DNA of 64,000 nt from Diaporthe sp. PMI_573 (Eukaryota > Ascomycota > Sordariomycetes > Diaporthales > Diaporthaceae): the NCBI GenBank assembly GCA_021399435.1, contig JAJTUP010000004.1:372001-436000 (forward strand), written 5' to 3'. Every line of letters begins with the position of its first letter. Within the stretch, counting starts at the first letter, position 1. The notes under the pieces are model-generated. The model saw only the letters and a list, made by a program, of their open reading frames with translations, ran no database searches and had not been told where the DNA came from. Shown one piece after another: positions 20,163 to 29,959 of the stretch. The position numbers and the translations under genes are program-made.

Positions 20163-22487
20163 ATGGACAGGCATCCGCGTCGGCGTCGACGGCCAGCGCT
20201 GTCATGCCAGGTATGTCGGCGCCGCAAGATCAAATGTGACCACAACGACCCTTGTTCAAATTGTCTGCGTCATAAGGCCCAATGCGTCTACACGCCATAC
20301 GGCCACAGCAAGGTCGACAGACTCCCAGCTATCAGACAGTCCCATACAATCCCAGGAAACTCAAGGGAACAGGCCACAACAGCTGAGGCTGTCACAGTCT
20401 TGTCACCACAAGGAGCATTGGCTCAACAGCATACCCCGTCTGGAGCTGATACTGCCTACAGCCCAATCAGAGCTACCGCTGATCATGGCCGTGTTGCCAG
20501 TCGTGTCGACGATCTTGGCAGGCCACCGATCACAGCGCCAACACCGGTGGCATACGTGGACAATGCCCCTGCCCCTCGGGCCCCGATTGGCTCTGTCGGA
20601 ACCCAGCCTGGGCTGTCTTTACCGAATAATAACCAGGGGATAAGAAAGAATAGATACGGCAACGTTGAGGAACTATTTGAGCGCGTACGGAAGCTTGAAG
20701 AGTCTTCGGCGTATCGTACCGAGCAGAGGTCGTCGGAGTCGCCACTACAACTCTTGCAGAATAAATCGAGAAACCTGGGCAAAACCCGTTGGATGGGAAA
20801 GCCTCAGGAGTTCTCCGTCATGGTGGACTGCTACAGCGAGATGATTGGAAAAGGCTCCGGAAAGGTACCATACAAGACTTCTGAGACCGCATCACTCGTG
20901 GCGCAGTCTGGCGAGTTGATCCAGAAATGCAAGGATGCAGCAAAGAACATAAAAGGAAGTCGGCCGAGCAGAAGCCATGGGTCATCTCATGAGATCGGTC
21001 TCCCGCCCCGAGAGACATCTGATTCGATGGTTGATCTCTACTTCTCGTCATTCGAATCGACTCATCGCATACTCCACGGTCCCTCGTTTCGGGCAGAATA
21101 CCAGCGGTATTGGGACCGCCCTGATAATGCCCCAACAGAGCTCCGGCTCAAGATCCTTCTTGTCATCGGCTTGGGCTCAAGCTTACATGACTACCAAACC
21201 ACGGATGATGCGCTCAATAATGCGGACTTGGTCCATCGATGGATATGCGCGGCCCAAATTTGGCTATCCGGACCCCTGGAAAAAGATCGTCTGACCATTG
21301 ATGGCCTGCAAATATACTGTCTCACCATCCTGGCGCGACAGATATTCTCGGTCGGAGGTGACCTTACGTGGATATCGACGGGCTCACTCGTCCAGATAGC
21401 AATGCAGATGGGGCTTCATCGTGACCCCAGCTATCTTCCGGCCATCACGCCGCTGCAGGCCGAAACTCGCCGGAGACTCTGGGCCACTATCTTGGAACTC
21501 GTCGTGCAATCATCTTTGGACTCGTGGATGCCGCCCCGGATATCTTTCAATGAGTTTGACATGGACCCTCCTTCAAACTTAAACGACGAAGACCTGGAAG
21601 AGTCGACGACAGTCACCCATCCACAGCCCAAGAATGTCTTCACCGCCACTTCTATGCAACTCACTTTGCTTGAATCACTCCCCCTCCGCCTACGCATCGT
21701 CCAGCTCCTGAATAAACTCCACTCCGAACCCACCTATTCCGGCGTCCTCGAGTTGAGCCTCGCACTGACAGAAGCCCTCCACGCGTGCGCCAGCAAGACC
21801 AAGCACGACAGCGAGTACTGCACGCCCTTCCGCCGCAACCTCCTCGATTATCTCGTCCGCCGCTTCGCCCTGCCCCTACACATGTCTTTCAGCAGCCGCG
21901 CGCGTGCGGAGCCCACGTACCGCCACTCGCGCCAAGCGAGCCTCGACGCCGCCCTGGCCATCCTATCGCCCGAGCCAGACGCGCGCTTCGCGAGGCTGAT
22001 GGCCGTCGGCGGCGGCATGTTCCGCGAGGGCCAGCGGGGCGCCCTCACGGCTGTCGGGCTGGAGCTCCTCGCGCACGTGGAGGCGCAGCGCCTCGACGGC
22101 ACGCTGGGCCGGACGGGGGTGTACCGCGATGTGCTCAAGGGAGCTGTACGGGATATGCTGTCGTTGTCGGAGGAACGTGTCCGGCTGGGCGAGACGAATG
22201 TCAAGAGCCACATGTTCCTGAGTATGATTCTTGCGCAGGTTGAGGCTGTGGAGGCGGGCGCGCCTGTTGAGTTGCAGGTCGCCCGGAGCGCGAGGGACAG
22301 TCTGGAGTTGTGTTATGGGATACTGAGTGCGAGAGCAAGTAGTATCCCGGAATCGTTGACGGCGCCTGCTGATGCCGGAATCGAAGCTGCTGGAGTTGAC
22401 GAGAATGGGGTCGAGAATTACAACATGTATGGAATGGGTGTGGACTTTGATTGGGACTCGATCATGTCGGACGTGGGCTTCTCTTGA
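20163..22487 (+). CDS. Zn(II)2Cys6 transcription factor with fungal-specific regulatory domain
   Basis: Nuclear DNA-binding regulator of 774 residues. The ATG at 20163 is chosen because the zinc cluster begins soon after it; an upstream in-frame ATG at 20055 would add 36 residues without a recognisable motif. Zinc cysteines are C15, C18, C25, C31, C34 and C41, giving the C-x2-C-x6-C-x5-C-x2-C-x6-C pattern, preceded by an Arg-rich nuclear-localisation-like run. Residues about 45-190 are low-complexity linker. The fungal transcription-factor middle domain starts near residue 290 (LYFSSFESTHRILHGPSFR) and runs through the TRRRLWATILELVVQSSLD segment. The gene is intronless and divergent from the FAD monooxygenase, which suggests pathway-specific control. 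Confidence 0.92.
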   Translation: MDRHPRRRRRPALSCQVCRRRKIKCDHNDPCSNCLRHKAQCVYTPYGHSKVDRLPAIRQSHTIPGNSREQATTAEAVTVLSPQGALAQQHTPSGADTAYSPIRATADHGRVASRVDDLGRPPITAPTPVAYVDNAPAPRAPIGSVGTQPGLSLPNNNQGIRKNRYGNVEELFERVRKLEESSAYRTEQRSSESPLQLLQNKSRNLGKTRWMGKPQEFSVMVDCYSEMIGKGSGKVPYKTSETASLVAQSGELIQKCKDAAKNIKGSRPSRSHGSSHEIGLPPRETSDSMVDLYFSSFESTHRILHGPSFRAEYQRYWDRPDNAPTELRLKILLVIGLGSSLHDYQTTDDALNNADLVHRWICAAQIWLSGPLEKDRLTIDGLQIYCLTILARQIFSVGGDLTWISTGSLVQIAMQMGLHRDPSYLPAITPLQAETRRRLWATILELVVQSSLDSWMPPRISFNEFDMDPPSNLNDEDLEESTTVTHPQPKNVFTATSMQLTLLESLPLRLRIVQLLNKLHSEPTYSGVLELSLALTEALHACASKTKHDSEYCTPFRRNLLDYLVRRFALPLHMSFSSRARAEPTYRHSRQASLDAALAILSPEPDARFARLMAVGGGMFREGQRGALTAVGLELLAHVEAQRLDGTLGRTGVYRDVLKGAVRDMLSLSEERVRLGETNVKSHMFLSMILAQVEAVEAGAPVELQVARSARDSLELCYGILSARASSIPESLTAPADAGIEAAGVDENGVENYNMYGMGVDFDWDSIMSDVGFS

Positions 22488-23443
22488 CTTTGGAGGGTTG
22501 TGATATTGCGTGTCTACCTACCTAGGCCGAGACATCGTCACCACAGACGCGGAACCCATTGTCAAATCACACATTGGCAGTGCGACTCACGATGCTCCTT
22601 CGGAGATCAAGCATATCCCGACTCTATACTGGCACACATGGTTCGCCTAACAGCAGCGAATGGATTACCAACGAAGCATGTCCCAGGTTATGTGTCTTGG
22701 GTAGTACCCGATTCAAGGGCAACATTATTTCCTTGAATATGTCACTATGAAGCTGATGATGGCTCCGTTCGTCTTCGACCCACTTGACTGGCACAGCAGG
22801 CTGACAGTGTTGCTTGCAAAGTGGCTCGTGGCATCCGCGGGTGGGGGGGGGGGGTCGTGAAGTGCAGCCTTCCCGGACTTGAGTCATAGCTGACACTCAT
22901 ATATGCGACTGCATCATTTTTCTGAGCCAGTAAATCATCAATACTCAAACATGGACGTTCACATCTCGACCGCGTGTCGTTGAATCACTCCTCACCAGCT
23001 GTCCTTGATCCACCAGACACAGCGAACCACGGCCGGTGTGGGGACGTAGTGGCGGAGGACAAATGGGAAATGTTCGTTCCGAAGATGGTATCTCATTGTT
23101 TGTTGTTGTGTAAATAGGCCGAGGTTCGTCTAACCCCGCTCGTCGATGGCTGAGAGTTTTCCAACCAGCAACCAGCTCAATACGGTCTGCACCCTCCTTC
23201 GGGATGACAAGACGTTCCTCTCAATTCCTCCTCACGGCGTGATCAAGAACTGTGACCCGCGATAGCATTCTCTTGACCGTGCAGGCCTCGGTCGTTGAAG
23301 GACTTTCACGGTCGTCCATCTGAGACTGAACTGCTCTGGTCACAGAGGTAGACCCAAAACCCAGCGCTCTGACTTCCAAGGCAACAGTGCACTTTGGCAG
23401 CTGTGTGCCCCGATGACCGGTGAGACCCGTCCTTGTGAATAGA
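22488..23443. other. Intergenic region between convergent genes, with a G12 run
   Basis: 3' flanks of the Zn2Cys6 gene and LSM3. A run of twelve G lies at 22843-22854. No gene, RNA or repeat family recognised. Confidence 0.4.
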
Positions 23444-23867
23444 TCATGACTGGGTCAGGGGCGATATTAAGACGACGCTATCTCCTACAATGGCTGTTAG
23501 TGAGCGCCAGAAACCAACTGAGGGACCGACCGCCTGGACCTACCTCGGACGAACAGCATCTCTGACTTCTTGCTGACCGTCTTGACATCATCGTCCTCTG
23601 CCTCGTCGTCAACCACGTAGACCGTCTCCTCGACATCGCCAAGCACGAGGTTGCAGTGGCTGTCATACGCCTAGAAGTGGCAGAGTCAGCAGGATTCATC
23701 GAGGAGGGTTGGGATCTAGCTGGGGAGTGATGATATATACGTACGTGGAGTCGACCCTTGAGCTCGCGGTCGCCCCTGAGCTTGACGAAGACGACCTCGT
23801 CGAGCAGGAGGCGGACCAGGTCGAGAGGCTCCGAGACGTTGGCGGGCTCGTCTCCAGCGTCGGCCAT
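23444..23867 (-). CDS. LSM3: U6 snRNA-associated Sm-like protein LSm3
   Basis: Small three-exon gene: 23867-23745, 23670-23544 and 23484-23444, with introns of 74 and 58 nt (GT..AG), giving 96 residues. Sm1 motif: [21 protein letters not shown], running into [15 protein letters not shown] across the first intron. Sm2 motif: [14 protein letters not shown] across the second intron. The length and the [14 protein letters not shown] ending fit LSm3, a subunit of both the LSm2-8 ring on U6 snRNA (splicing) and the cytosolic LSm1-7 ring (mRNA decapping). The tail after the Sm2 motif is only four residues. It shares a bidirectional promoter with the ATP13-like gene. Confidence 0.95.
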
Positions 23868-24379
23868 GATTGAAGGTGACAGTGAATGAGAGAGAGAGGG
23901 AGGGAGAGACAGGTCAGTTGGTGTCTACTGGGATAATGTGTCGCGTCACGAGGTCGCAGGCAGGTGCAGCAGGTTGAAGCAGGTGGATGTGGGCATCGGA
24001 TGGGATGAACGGAGCTGTGACCCATGCTTTTAGGCGGTTGACGTTTGACGATGGCCGGTTCAGTGGCCCAGCCAAGGAGAGCTGCGCCGGCCGAAGAAAA
24101 TGGAAGGTCCGTGCACGGTGGTACGTACCCCGACCTGGGTACTGAGTACGGAGTACCTGCAGTTGCCCTGCAAAAGCATGTTGCAGTGAGGGGGAGGATG
24201 GATGGGGTGTGAGTTGGGGAAGGCGTGCAGGTGGTCGCAAGGGGTTGGAAAATTGGTCAATTGGGACAAGTCAACAACAACCTTCCCCTCACCATCGTCG
24301 AATGCTGTTGTTTCTCGGCCTGCAAGACCTCGATGTCATGACAGCTTCACGGCGATGAACTATCACAGACCCGCCCTGG
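23868..24379. promoter_or_regulatory. Bidirectional promoter of LSM3 and the mitochondrial ATP13-like gene
   Basis: A 512-bp region between divergent ATGs. It contains three closely spaced GTAC tetramers in GGTACTGAGTACGGAGTACC (24138-24157). It is otherwise plain promoter-like sequence. Confidence 0.5.
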
Positions 24380-26908
24380 ATGATCGCGCCTCGCTCGGTG
24401 GAGCGCAGCCGCTCTGCCCTCCGCAAGTCAGTCCAGCTCCACTCACGCCTGCTCAACCCTCCCGCCTTGCACTGCAGCAGACAGTCGCTCGTGGTCAACC
24501 ATCATAGCAACAATCACAACGACGCCCCAGTCTACCGTCTCTTCCAGAGGAGAAATGCGCACACCAGGGTTCCCTTCGGCTGGACTCATCTTAATGAGAG
24601 CGAGGAGCCCCAGGCCCCTCCAGTCAAGACCCTTCCAGCGGACCAGGATTTCGTGAAGCCTCAACCCGCACAAGAGAGGTTCCGCCTCGCGCGCAGACCC
24701 ACGACAGCCGGGTCTATTCTCGGAGCTGGCCCTTTGCAGCCGGAGCATGGCCGCCCTGGCACGGTTCCTTACTACCATGTCCGTCTCAAGGCTCTTCTCA
24801 GCGCCCTCAGGCGGGGGGATACGTTCAACCTGTACATCTGTCTCGTGAACCTGGTCCGTGGCCATGAGACAGAAGGTGGGAGCGCAGCCTTCACCAAGGT
24901 CATGGCGACTATCCCTTCTACAACTTTCTCGGAGATCCTGAGGAACTTCGACCCCCACAGGGTTGCCGAGGGTATCGACACGGCCCCAGACATCAACATC
25001 TCGTACGGCCTGGCCGTCTACACTCCCCTTGGCGAGCTGGTCAACCAATGGGGCATCAAGACCCTCTACGTCCGCATCCTCCGTCGGCTGCTGCACATTC
25101 AGATTGCTCGACGAAAAGCTGGCCTTGTGCCGCTCATGAATGACTACATCATCCTGATGAGGTGTGCCGGCGCCAGCTCCAACATCCGAGCTGCCAAGGA
25201 TCTTTGGTATGCCATGCCGGGTGACAGGCGCGACGGTATTAGGCACTCGGAGGCATACAGCGAGTTCATCAAGGCCAGGTATCTAGCGGAGAAGATCTAT
25301 GCAAACAATGACTTGTCTAGGTTCAGACTGCGGCCCCTAGACATGCATCGCAGCAGCTTGAAGCTGAGGAAGAAGCCCGTCATCAGGCTCAAGTACCTCA
25401 TGGCAAACATCAGGGGCCGTCGGACACACCGCTTCGGATTCAACATGCACGAACGCTTCTACGACGAACCTCTGACCAGAGTGCTTCGCAAGCGGGATCC
25501 CTTGGCCAAATTAGAGCGTACAATGGTGCAACGTGGCGTCTTTAATAACAACGAGGAAATCGTGTGTGCCTTCTTGAAGGTGAACGGTCGCACTGGTCGC
25601 ATGGTATCCAACAAAGCTCTGCTGATGCAGAATTGGGGCGTAAGCATCACGAGAGAGCGAACGACCGGCGCGATATCAATCGAAGGAGGCCATACCTACC
25701 CGCCAGACTCGCCGCGGAAACCCACAGCGGCGCTGCTCGACGCAATTGTTCACTCTTATGGCTCTATGGGGGAGATCACGATCGCCGTGAGGCTACTCGA
25801 TTACATGTCGCAGCGCTTTAGCATCCCCGTTCCAGACCATGTCTGGTCTGATCTAATTGAATACGCCCGCATCATGCAGTCGAAGCCAGGTGCTACTGAA
25901 TGGGCAATGGTGGATTTTCCGCACAAAGGTGCCAAACCCGACCAGGTGTTGGAAATTTGGAATCTATGCACTCAGGCACCGTATAGCTTTCGGCCAGGCG
26001 CGAGAGACTACTACAACCTGATCAAGTCCCTGGTGCGGAAGAGAAGGTCAATGCTGCAGCCCATCGAAGCCCTCCGGCAGATCAAGCCGCTCTACGAAAA
26101 TACAGTCAGCGCGTGCGAGCAAGCTTGGTGCGAACTGGTGCAGACTACGCAGCAGGCCGTGCCCAACCACGTTTCCTTCCGGCGGTACAAGTTCCTCCAA
26201 GCGGAGAGAAATCACATGTGGTTCATGTTCCACTACAGTATCTATCTGATACTCAAAGGGGTGCATCCGGGCAAAATTGATGATGAGAGCGCCGTCAGGG
26301 GGATCCCGAAACTCATTGACGATTTTGCGCCATTCCTCCCCCAGAAAATCTCGTACCATATTGCGACCGGGCTGGTGGAATTTTGGCCTGACACTGTGGC
26401 TAGAAGAGGCACGGTGGAAGTGAAACAGACCTTGTTGAACCCGCTGTTGGCTCCCAAAGCTGGCAAGGCTGCCAAGGAGGAAGAAGATGACCATTCCAAG
26501 GGCAAGGACGCCTCTGAGGCAGCGTCGCCCGCACCAGAGGAAAGCGAAGACGATGATATAGACGACTACGACAAGCCGGTCTCGTACGACGAACTGGGAC
26601 CGGGACATCTCCCTGCGCCGCGGTTGATGACGGAGCCCCGGGAGACTGAGAAGCCGGCGTATTTGCACCGGCCGCCGTTCAGCGGGCCGTCTGATAAGTT
26701 GACTATACTCTCGTTACGGCGCGACGGCGGGGAGTTCACGGGATTCCACGATGACCCCGTGCGGCGGCACTTCGCGGCGTACAGGGTGGTGCGGACGACG
26801 AGGAGGGTGACCGGGGTGCCCGTTGACCTAGGTTGGTCTAGAAATGGCAGAGAAGAGAAGAGGCGCCGCTCGAAGATGGTGGGCGAGATGATGAGGATGA
26901 GGACGTGA
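24380..26908 (+). CDS. Mitochondrial ATPase-expression (ATP13/Aep2-like) helical-repeat protein
   Basis: Intronless frame of 842 residues. The N-terminus is rich in Arg, Ser and Leu and poor in acidic residues (IAPRSVERSRSALRKSVQL), as expected for a mitochondrial presequence. The body is helical and PPR-like; segments such as YNLIKSLVRKRRSML and LLDAIVHSYGSMGEITIAVRLLDYM are typical two-helix units. The segment AAKDLWYAMPGDRRDGIRHSEAYSEF resembles the fungal ATP13 family, whose yeast relatives promote expression of the mitochondrial ATP synthase subunit 9 mRNA. This family assignment is from memory. Residues about 690-740 are acidic and disordered, and the C-terminus is Arg-rich. The likely location is the mitochondrial matrix, in mRNA maturation or translation. 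Confidence 0.75.
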   Translation: MIAPRSVERSRSALRKSVQLHSRLLNPPALHCSRQSLVVNHHSNNHNDAPVYRLFQRRNAHTRVPFGWTHLNESEEPQAPPVKTLPADQDFVKPQPAQERFRLARRPTTAGSILGAGPLQPEHGRPGTVPYYHVRLKALLSALRRGDTFNLYICLVNLVRGHETEGGSAAFTKVMATIPSTTFSEILRNFDPHRVAEGIDTAPDINISYGLAVYTPLGELVNQWGIKTLYVRILRRLLHIQIARRKAGLVPLMNDYIILMRCAGASSNIRAAKDLWYAMPGDRRDGIRHSEAYSEFIKARYLAEKIYANNDLSRFRLRPLDMHRSSLKLRKKPVIRLKYLMANIRGRRTHRFGFNMHERFYDEPLTRVLRKRDPLAKLERTMVQRGVFNNNEEIVCAFLKVNGRTGRMVSNKALLMQNWGVSITRERTTGAISIEGGHTYPPDSPRKPTAALLDAIVHSYGSMGEITIAVRLLDYMSQRFSIPVPDHVWSDLIEYARIMQSKPGATEWAMVDFPHKGAKPDQVLEIWNLCTQAPYSFRPGARDYYNLIKSLVRKRRSMLQPIEALRQIKPLYENTVSACEQAWCELVQTTQQAVPNHVSFRRYKFLQAERNHMWFMFHYSIYLILKGVHPGKIDDESAVRGIPKLIDDFAPFLPQKISYHIATGLVEFWPDTVARRGTVEVKQTLLNPLLAPKAGKAAKEEEDDHSKGKDASEAASPAPEESEDDDIDDYDKPVSYDELGPGHLPAPRLMTEPRETEKPAYLHRPPFSGPSDKLTILSLRRDGGEFTGFHDDPVRRHFAAYRVVRTTRRVTGVPVDLGWSRNGREEKRRRSKMVGEMMRMRT

Positions 26909-27126
26909 CATGGCGTGAGACTGTACGAGACGGGAGTGTCTTGTTTCTTGCATGTATAGACCTAGACAAGGGCCAAAAGCATCAATCGCCAACTTGAACT
27001 TGTTGAGAATGGAGTTTTCCCCTGTATTTGTATTTGTATTTGCATTTCTACTTCTATATCCAGAGTAAAGGACACGCCGGTCCTCAGGGAAACCAAGGGG
27101 AGTCCAAGGGACAAGCACCCGGCGCA
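26909..27126. other. Short convergent intergenic region
   Basis: A 218-bp spacer between two 3' ends. It holds three copies of TTTGTATTTG-like sequence (27024-27046) that could serve polyadenylation. Confidence 0.35.
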
Positions 27127-28193
27127 CTAGATCTTCTCCAGCCTCAGGTCGTTCATGAACATGTAACGACTGATGGTGATCCACCCCCAGCGGAACCACA
27201 CCATCTGGCTGACGTGTGCGCGGGTCATCGCCTCCCGCGCCGTGGCCCAGCCGCCGGCCCCGAAGCCGTGCATAAAGACCAGCGCGGCGGGGCGCCTCCG
27301 GCCGTCCTTGTCCTTGGCCTGCTGGGCCTTGCCCTTTCCGTTGGTCTTGTTCCCTTGCCTCGTCGACGCGCCGGCGCCCCACCAGACGTCGAGCGCCGTG
27401 GCCGGGAGTGTCGCGAAGACGTCCATGATGCCCGCGTACTTGCGCGCCAGCCCCACCGAGGTCAGCGTGTACATGTCGACGGGGCTGGCCCACCCGGGGC
27501 GGTTGGCCGTCAGGGAGGCGACGAAGTGGCGGGCCCCGTGGTAGAGGGAGATGTGGTTCGGGTGGGAGGAGATGCCGTCGCTGTCGAAGGTTATCAGGGT
27601 GTCTATCGTGGCCCTTGGGGGCTCGGTTATGTCTTTGGAGGAGGTGTTGTTGTTGTTGTTGGGCGCGAAGGCGTCGCGCAGGAGGGCGGATATCCTTTCC
27701 GTCGACCATGTTGCGGTCATCGAGTCCGGGAAGTTTCTAGACGGAGGAAGATATGTTAGATAGCTTCTCAAGTCCAACTACCGTCCATACCACCGCGGTA
27801 GACAAAGAGCGACAAGACATACACATCATCATCCACGACGTATACGTCCTCCCCCCTCCGCAGCCCCAGCCTCAGCCCGCTCTCGACCAGCTCCCTCTTG
27901 CGCACCTCGCCCAGGCCGGCGGCGTCCCCGCTGCTCAGGCACAGGATCTTGACGTGGTTGCCCAGCTCCGGCCTCGTGAGGGCCAGCACGGTGGGGGCGA
28001 AGAACATGGCCTCGTCGTCCGGGTGGGCGATCAGCAGGCAGACGCGCCTGTTGCGCAGGGTCGGGAAGCGCGCCGAGGCGACGCCGACGGTGTAGAGGTA
28101 CAGCGTGGGGATCAGGAGGGCCACGAGGCCTAGGGCCGTCAGGGCCGGGTACATGATCAGCATGTGGCTGTTGGTGTTGACGTGCACGTTCAT
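27127..28193 (-). CDS. GPI12: N-acetylglucosaminyl-phosphatidylinositol de-N-acetylase (PIG-L/Gpi12)
   Basis: The enzyme removes the acetyl group from GlcNAc-PI in the second step of GPI-anchor synthesis on the ER surface. Exons are 28193-27823 and 27736-27127, joined across an 86-nt intron with donor GTATGT, giving 326 residues. The first ATG in frame is at 28193; the upstream extension of the frame begins only with GTG. Residues 11-36 form one hydrophobic membrane segment, as in Gpi12. The metal-binding AHPDDE motif is at H57-P-D-D-E61, and the second signature, DSDGISSHPNH, lies in exon 2. A low-complexity Lys/Gly insertion (residues about 250-280) separates the last conserved blocks, so the protein is somewhat longer than yeast Gpi12. 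Confidence 0.9.
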
Positions 28194-28756
28194 GGGGGGC
28201 GGCACAACATGGGTGGGAGTTTGGTCGGGGTGGGTTGTTATGGCAGGTCGGTCGGTCGTGATGTTTTGGGTTCGTGGCTTGGGGCTTCGACTCGGTGGCA
28301 CAGTCGTGGGAGGCAGGTCTTGACTTCTGTAATGTTAAATGGTAATGTTAAATGGATCAGGTGGACTGTGAGCCTTTGGCTGTAAAGATTGACTCGATCA
28401 GTCAGATCAATTGGGCTGCTGCTGCTGTTGTTGCTGCCGGAGCGAGTAGCTCGAAGACACACATCGTAACGTGGTAGCGTGCCGAGGATCCCCTGCGCGT
28501 TGCCAAGATGACGCCAATCCAGTGGTCGTCAGCCCTGTCGGGGACAGCTCCAAGCTCCAAATTGACAGGGGGTCGAGCTTCTGGAAAGCCAGCCTCGGCT
28601 TCTCTGGGGGACTCGACCATTTGCACTATTTCCCATGTCGCACGACAGCCACGCGACACTCTCGTATTCCTCCGACCGTTCCCCAATCCCCCTTGCCTTA
28701 GTCGACAGAGCCTCTCTTCCTCAAGATTGGCTGCGAGGCCAACAAGACCAGCAACA
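28194..28756. promoter_or_regulatory. Bidirectional promoter of GPI12 and the small membrane-protein gene
   Basis: A 563-bp divergent region. The frame of the right-hand gene stays open for 83 codons upstream of its ATG, but only from a non-canonical context and without a recognisable domain, so this is treated as leader. A CTG/GTT-type simple run lies near 28413-28436. Confidence 0.45.
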
Positions 28757-29494
28757 ATGGTCCGCGAGCGCAAAGAAAAGAGGGCAAAGAACATCAAGCT
28801 GAAGCAGCCTGACCGATCTGGCCCGACAGACAAGACGCTGTTCGACATTGCCGACGAGAGGAACCTCTTCAAGCAGGCCGCCGCGAAGGAGCGCCAGAAC
28901 AAGCGCCAGAGAGGAGAGGCCGTGTCAGAAGACGACGATGACGACGATCAGGGCCTGTCTACTGGTGCGGAACGCATTCTCGAGACGCTGCTCTACTCGG
29001 TGTCGCTGGCCATGCTTCACCTGACCCTCGACGTGCTTGTGCAGCAGCAATATGCTTTGGAGATAGAATGGTTCAAGATCATTCAGAGGGCTTTGCAGGG
29101 TCTGATGGGTACGCTGTTTCCTCAAGCCCCTCATCATCTTCTCTCGGCCGACTTGCTGACTTCCCTTGCTTGTCCGCCCACAGCCTTTACCGCCCTCGTC
29201 TACGCTCTTCATCCCCACGCCGCAGCCACGACTGTCGTCCCTGGTCTACCCCAGCGCTTTCAGAACTATGTCAGACAGGCCATATTCCTTGGGATGGGAA
29301 CGGTCGCAGGTTGTTATTTGATCCACATCACGAACAAGTACAGCTATATTTCTGTCCTGAAGCAGGCGCCTCCCCTCGGGTGTCTCTGGGTCTGGTCTAT
29401 CATCGAGCTACACCTTGGCCTGGCTGTGGTTAGTCTTGCTCTGTCGGGCTTCTTCTTCTGGCAAGGGGGTTACACTGTTGGTGAGCCGTTATAG
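28757..29494 (+). CDS. Small multi-pass membrane protein of unknown function (DUF7719-like)
   Basis: The start at 28757 lies in context CAACAATGG. A 75-nt intron is proposed at 29109-29183: GTACGC donor, TGCTGAC branch-like motif and CACAG acceptor. Removing it keeps the frame and leaves 220 residues. The unspliced form would also be open, because the intron is a multiple of three and contains no stop. The N-terminus is basic (VRERKEKRAKN) and followed by an acidic run (SEDDDDDDQ). The C-terminal half has three or four hydrophobic segments, including LLYSVSLAMLHLTLDVLVQ, FLGMGTVAGCYLIHI and LGLAVVSLALSGFFFW. It resembles a conserved fungal family I recall as DUF7719. Function is unknown; the location is probably an internal membrane. 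Confidence 0.75.
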   Translation: MVRERKEKRAKNIKLKQPDRSGPTDKTLFDIADERNLFKQAAAKERQNKRQRGEAVSEDDDDDDQGLSTGAERILETLLYSVSLAMLHLTLDVLVQQQYALEIEWFKIIQRALQGLMGTLFPQAPHHLLSADLLTSLACPPTAFTALVYALHPHAAATTVVPGLPQRFQNYVRQAIFLGMGTVAGCYLIHITNKYSYISVLKQAPPLGCLWVWSIIELHLGLAVVSLALSGFFFWQGGYTVGEPL

Positions 29495-29959
29495 ATATTC
29501 TGCATTGCCCAGCCCAGTTGGCGACTCAGATCCTTAGTGGGTGTTTGAGAAGGACCTCCTTGCACTACAGACTTCAGTTCGAGCCGCAGCAAATTACTTG
29601 CTTACCGGCACCAGACACCAAGGCAATTGTCTGTCTGGAAACACATTGCTTCTCAGCTGCCAGGTCCGGTCTGAACTTCGGACCAGAGGTCATAGGGAAT
29701 CTTAGGCCACCCATGTTTGGTCCAAGGGAAGTAGATGCAACCAACAAGCTCTTCCGTCGCGCCATGGGGACGGGAAACAAGGACAACGCACCGAAAAGAC
29801 TGCCTAAGTGGACGAGGATGATTATGGACTTTCAAGATGCCGTGTTGGGTTCAATGACCCAAGTTGGAATAACTCGCAAACGGCACTCATTCCGAACATC
29901 AACGGGTGTGCTGTGTCGGAAATGCGGGAAATTCAAAAAGCGCTGCTTACCCATCCCGA
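29495..29959. other. Convergent intergenic region
   Basis: A frame of 153 codons spans much of it on the plus strand, but it shows no domain and no codon bias like its neighbours. It is read as 3' flank of both genes. Confidence 0.4.

Noticed and set aside
9000..22487. Secondary-metabolite cluster (tyrosinase, monooxygenase, Zn2Cys6 factor)
   Set aside because: No PKS, NRPS, terpene or DMAT core gene is present, and housekeeping-type genes lie between them.
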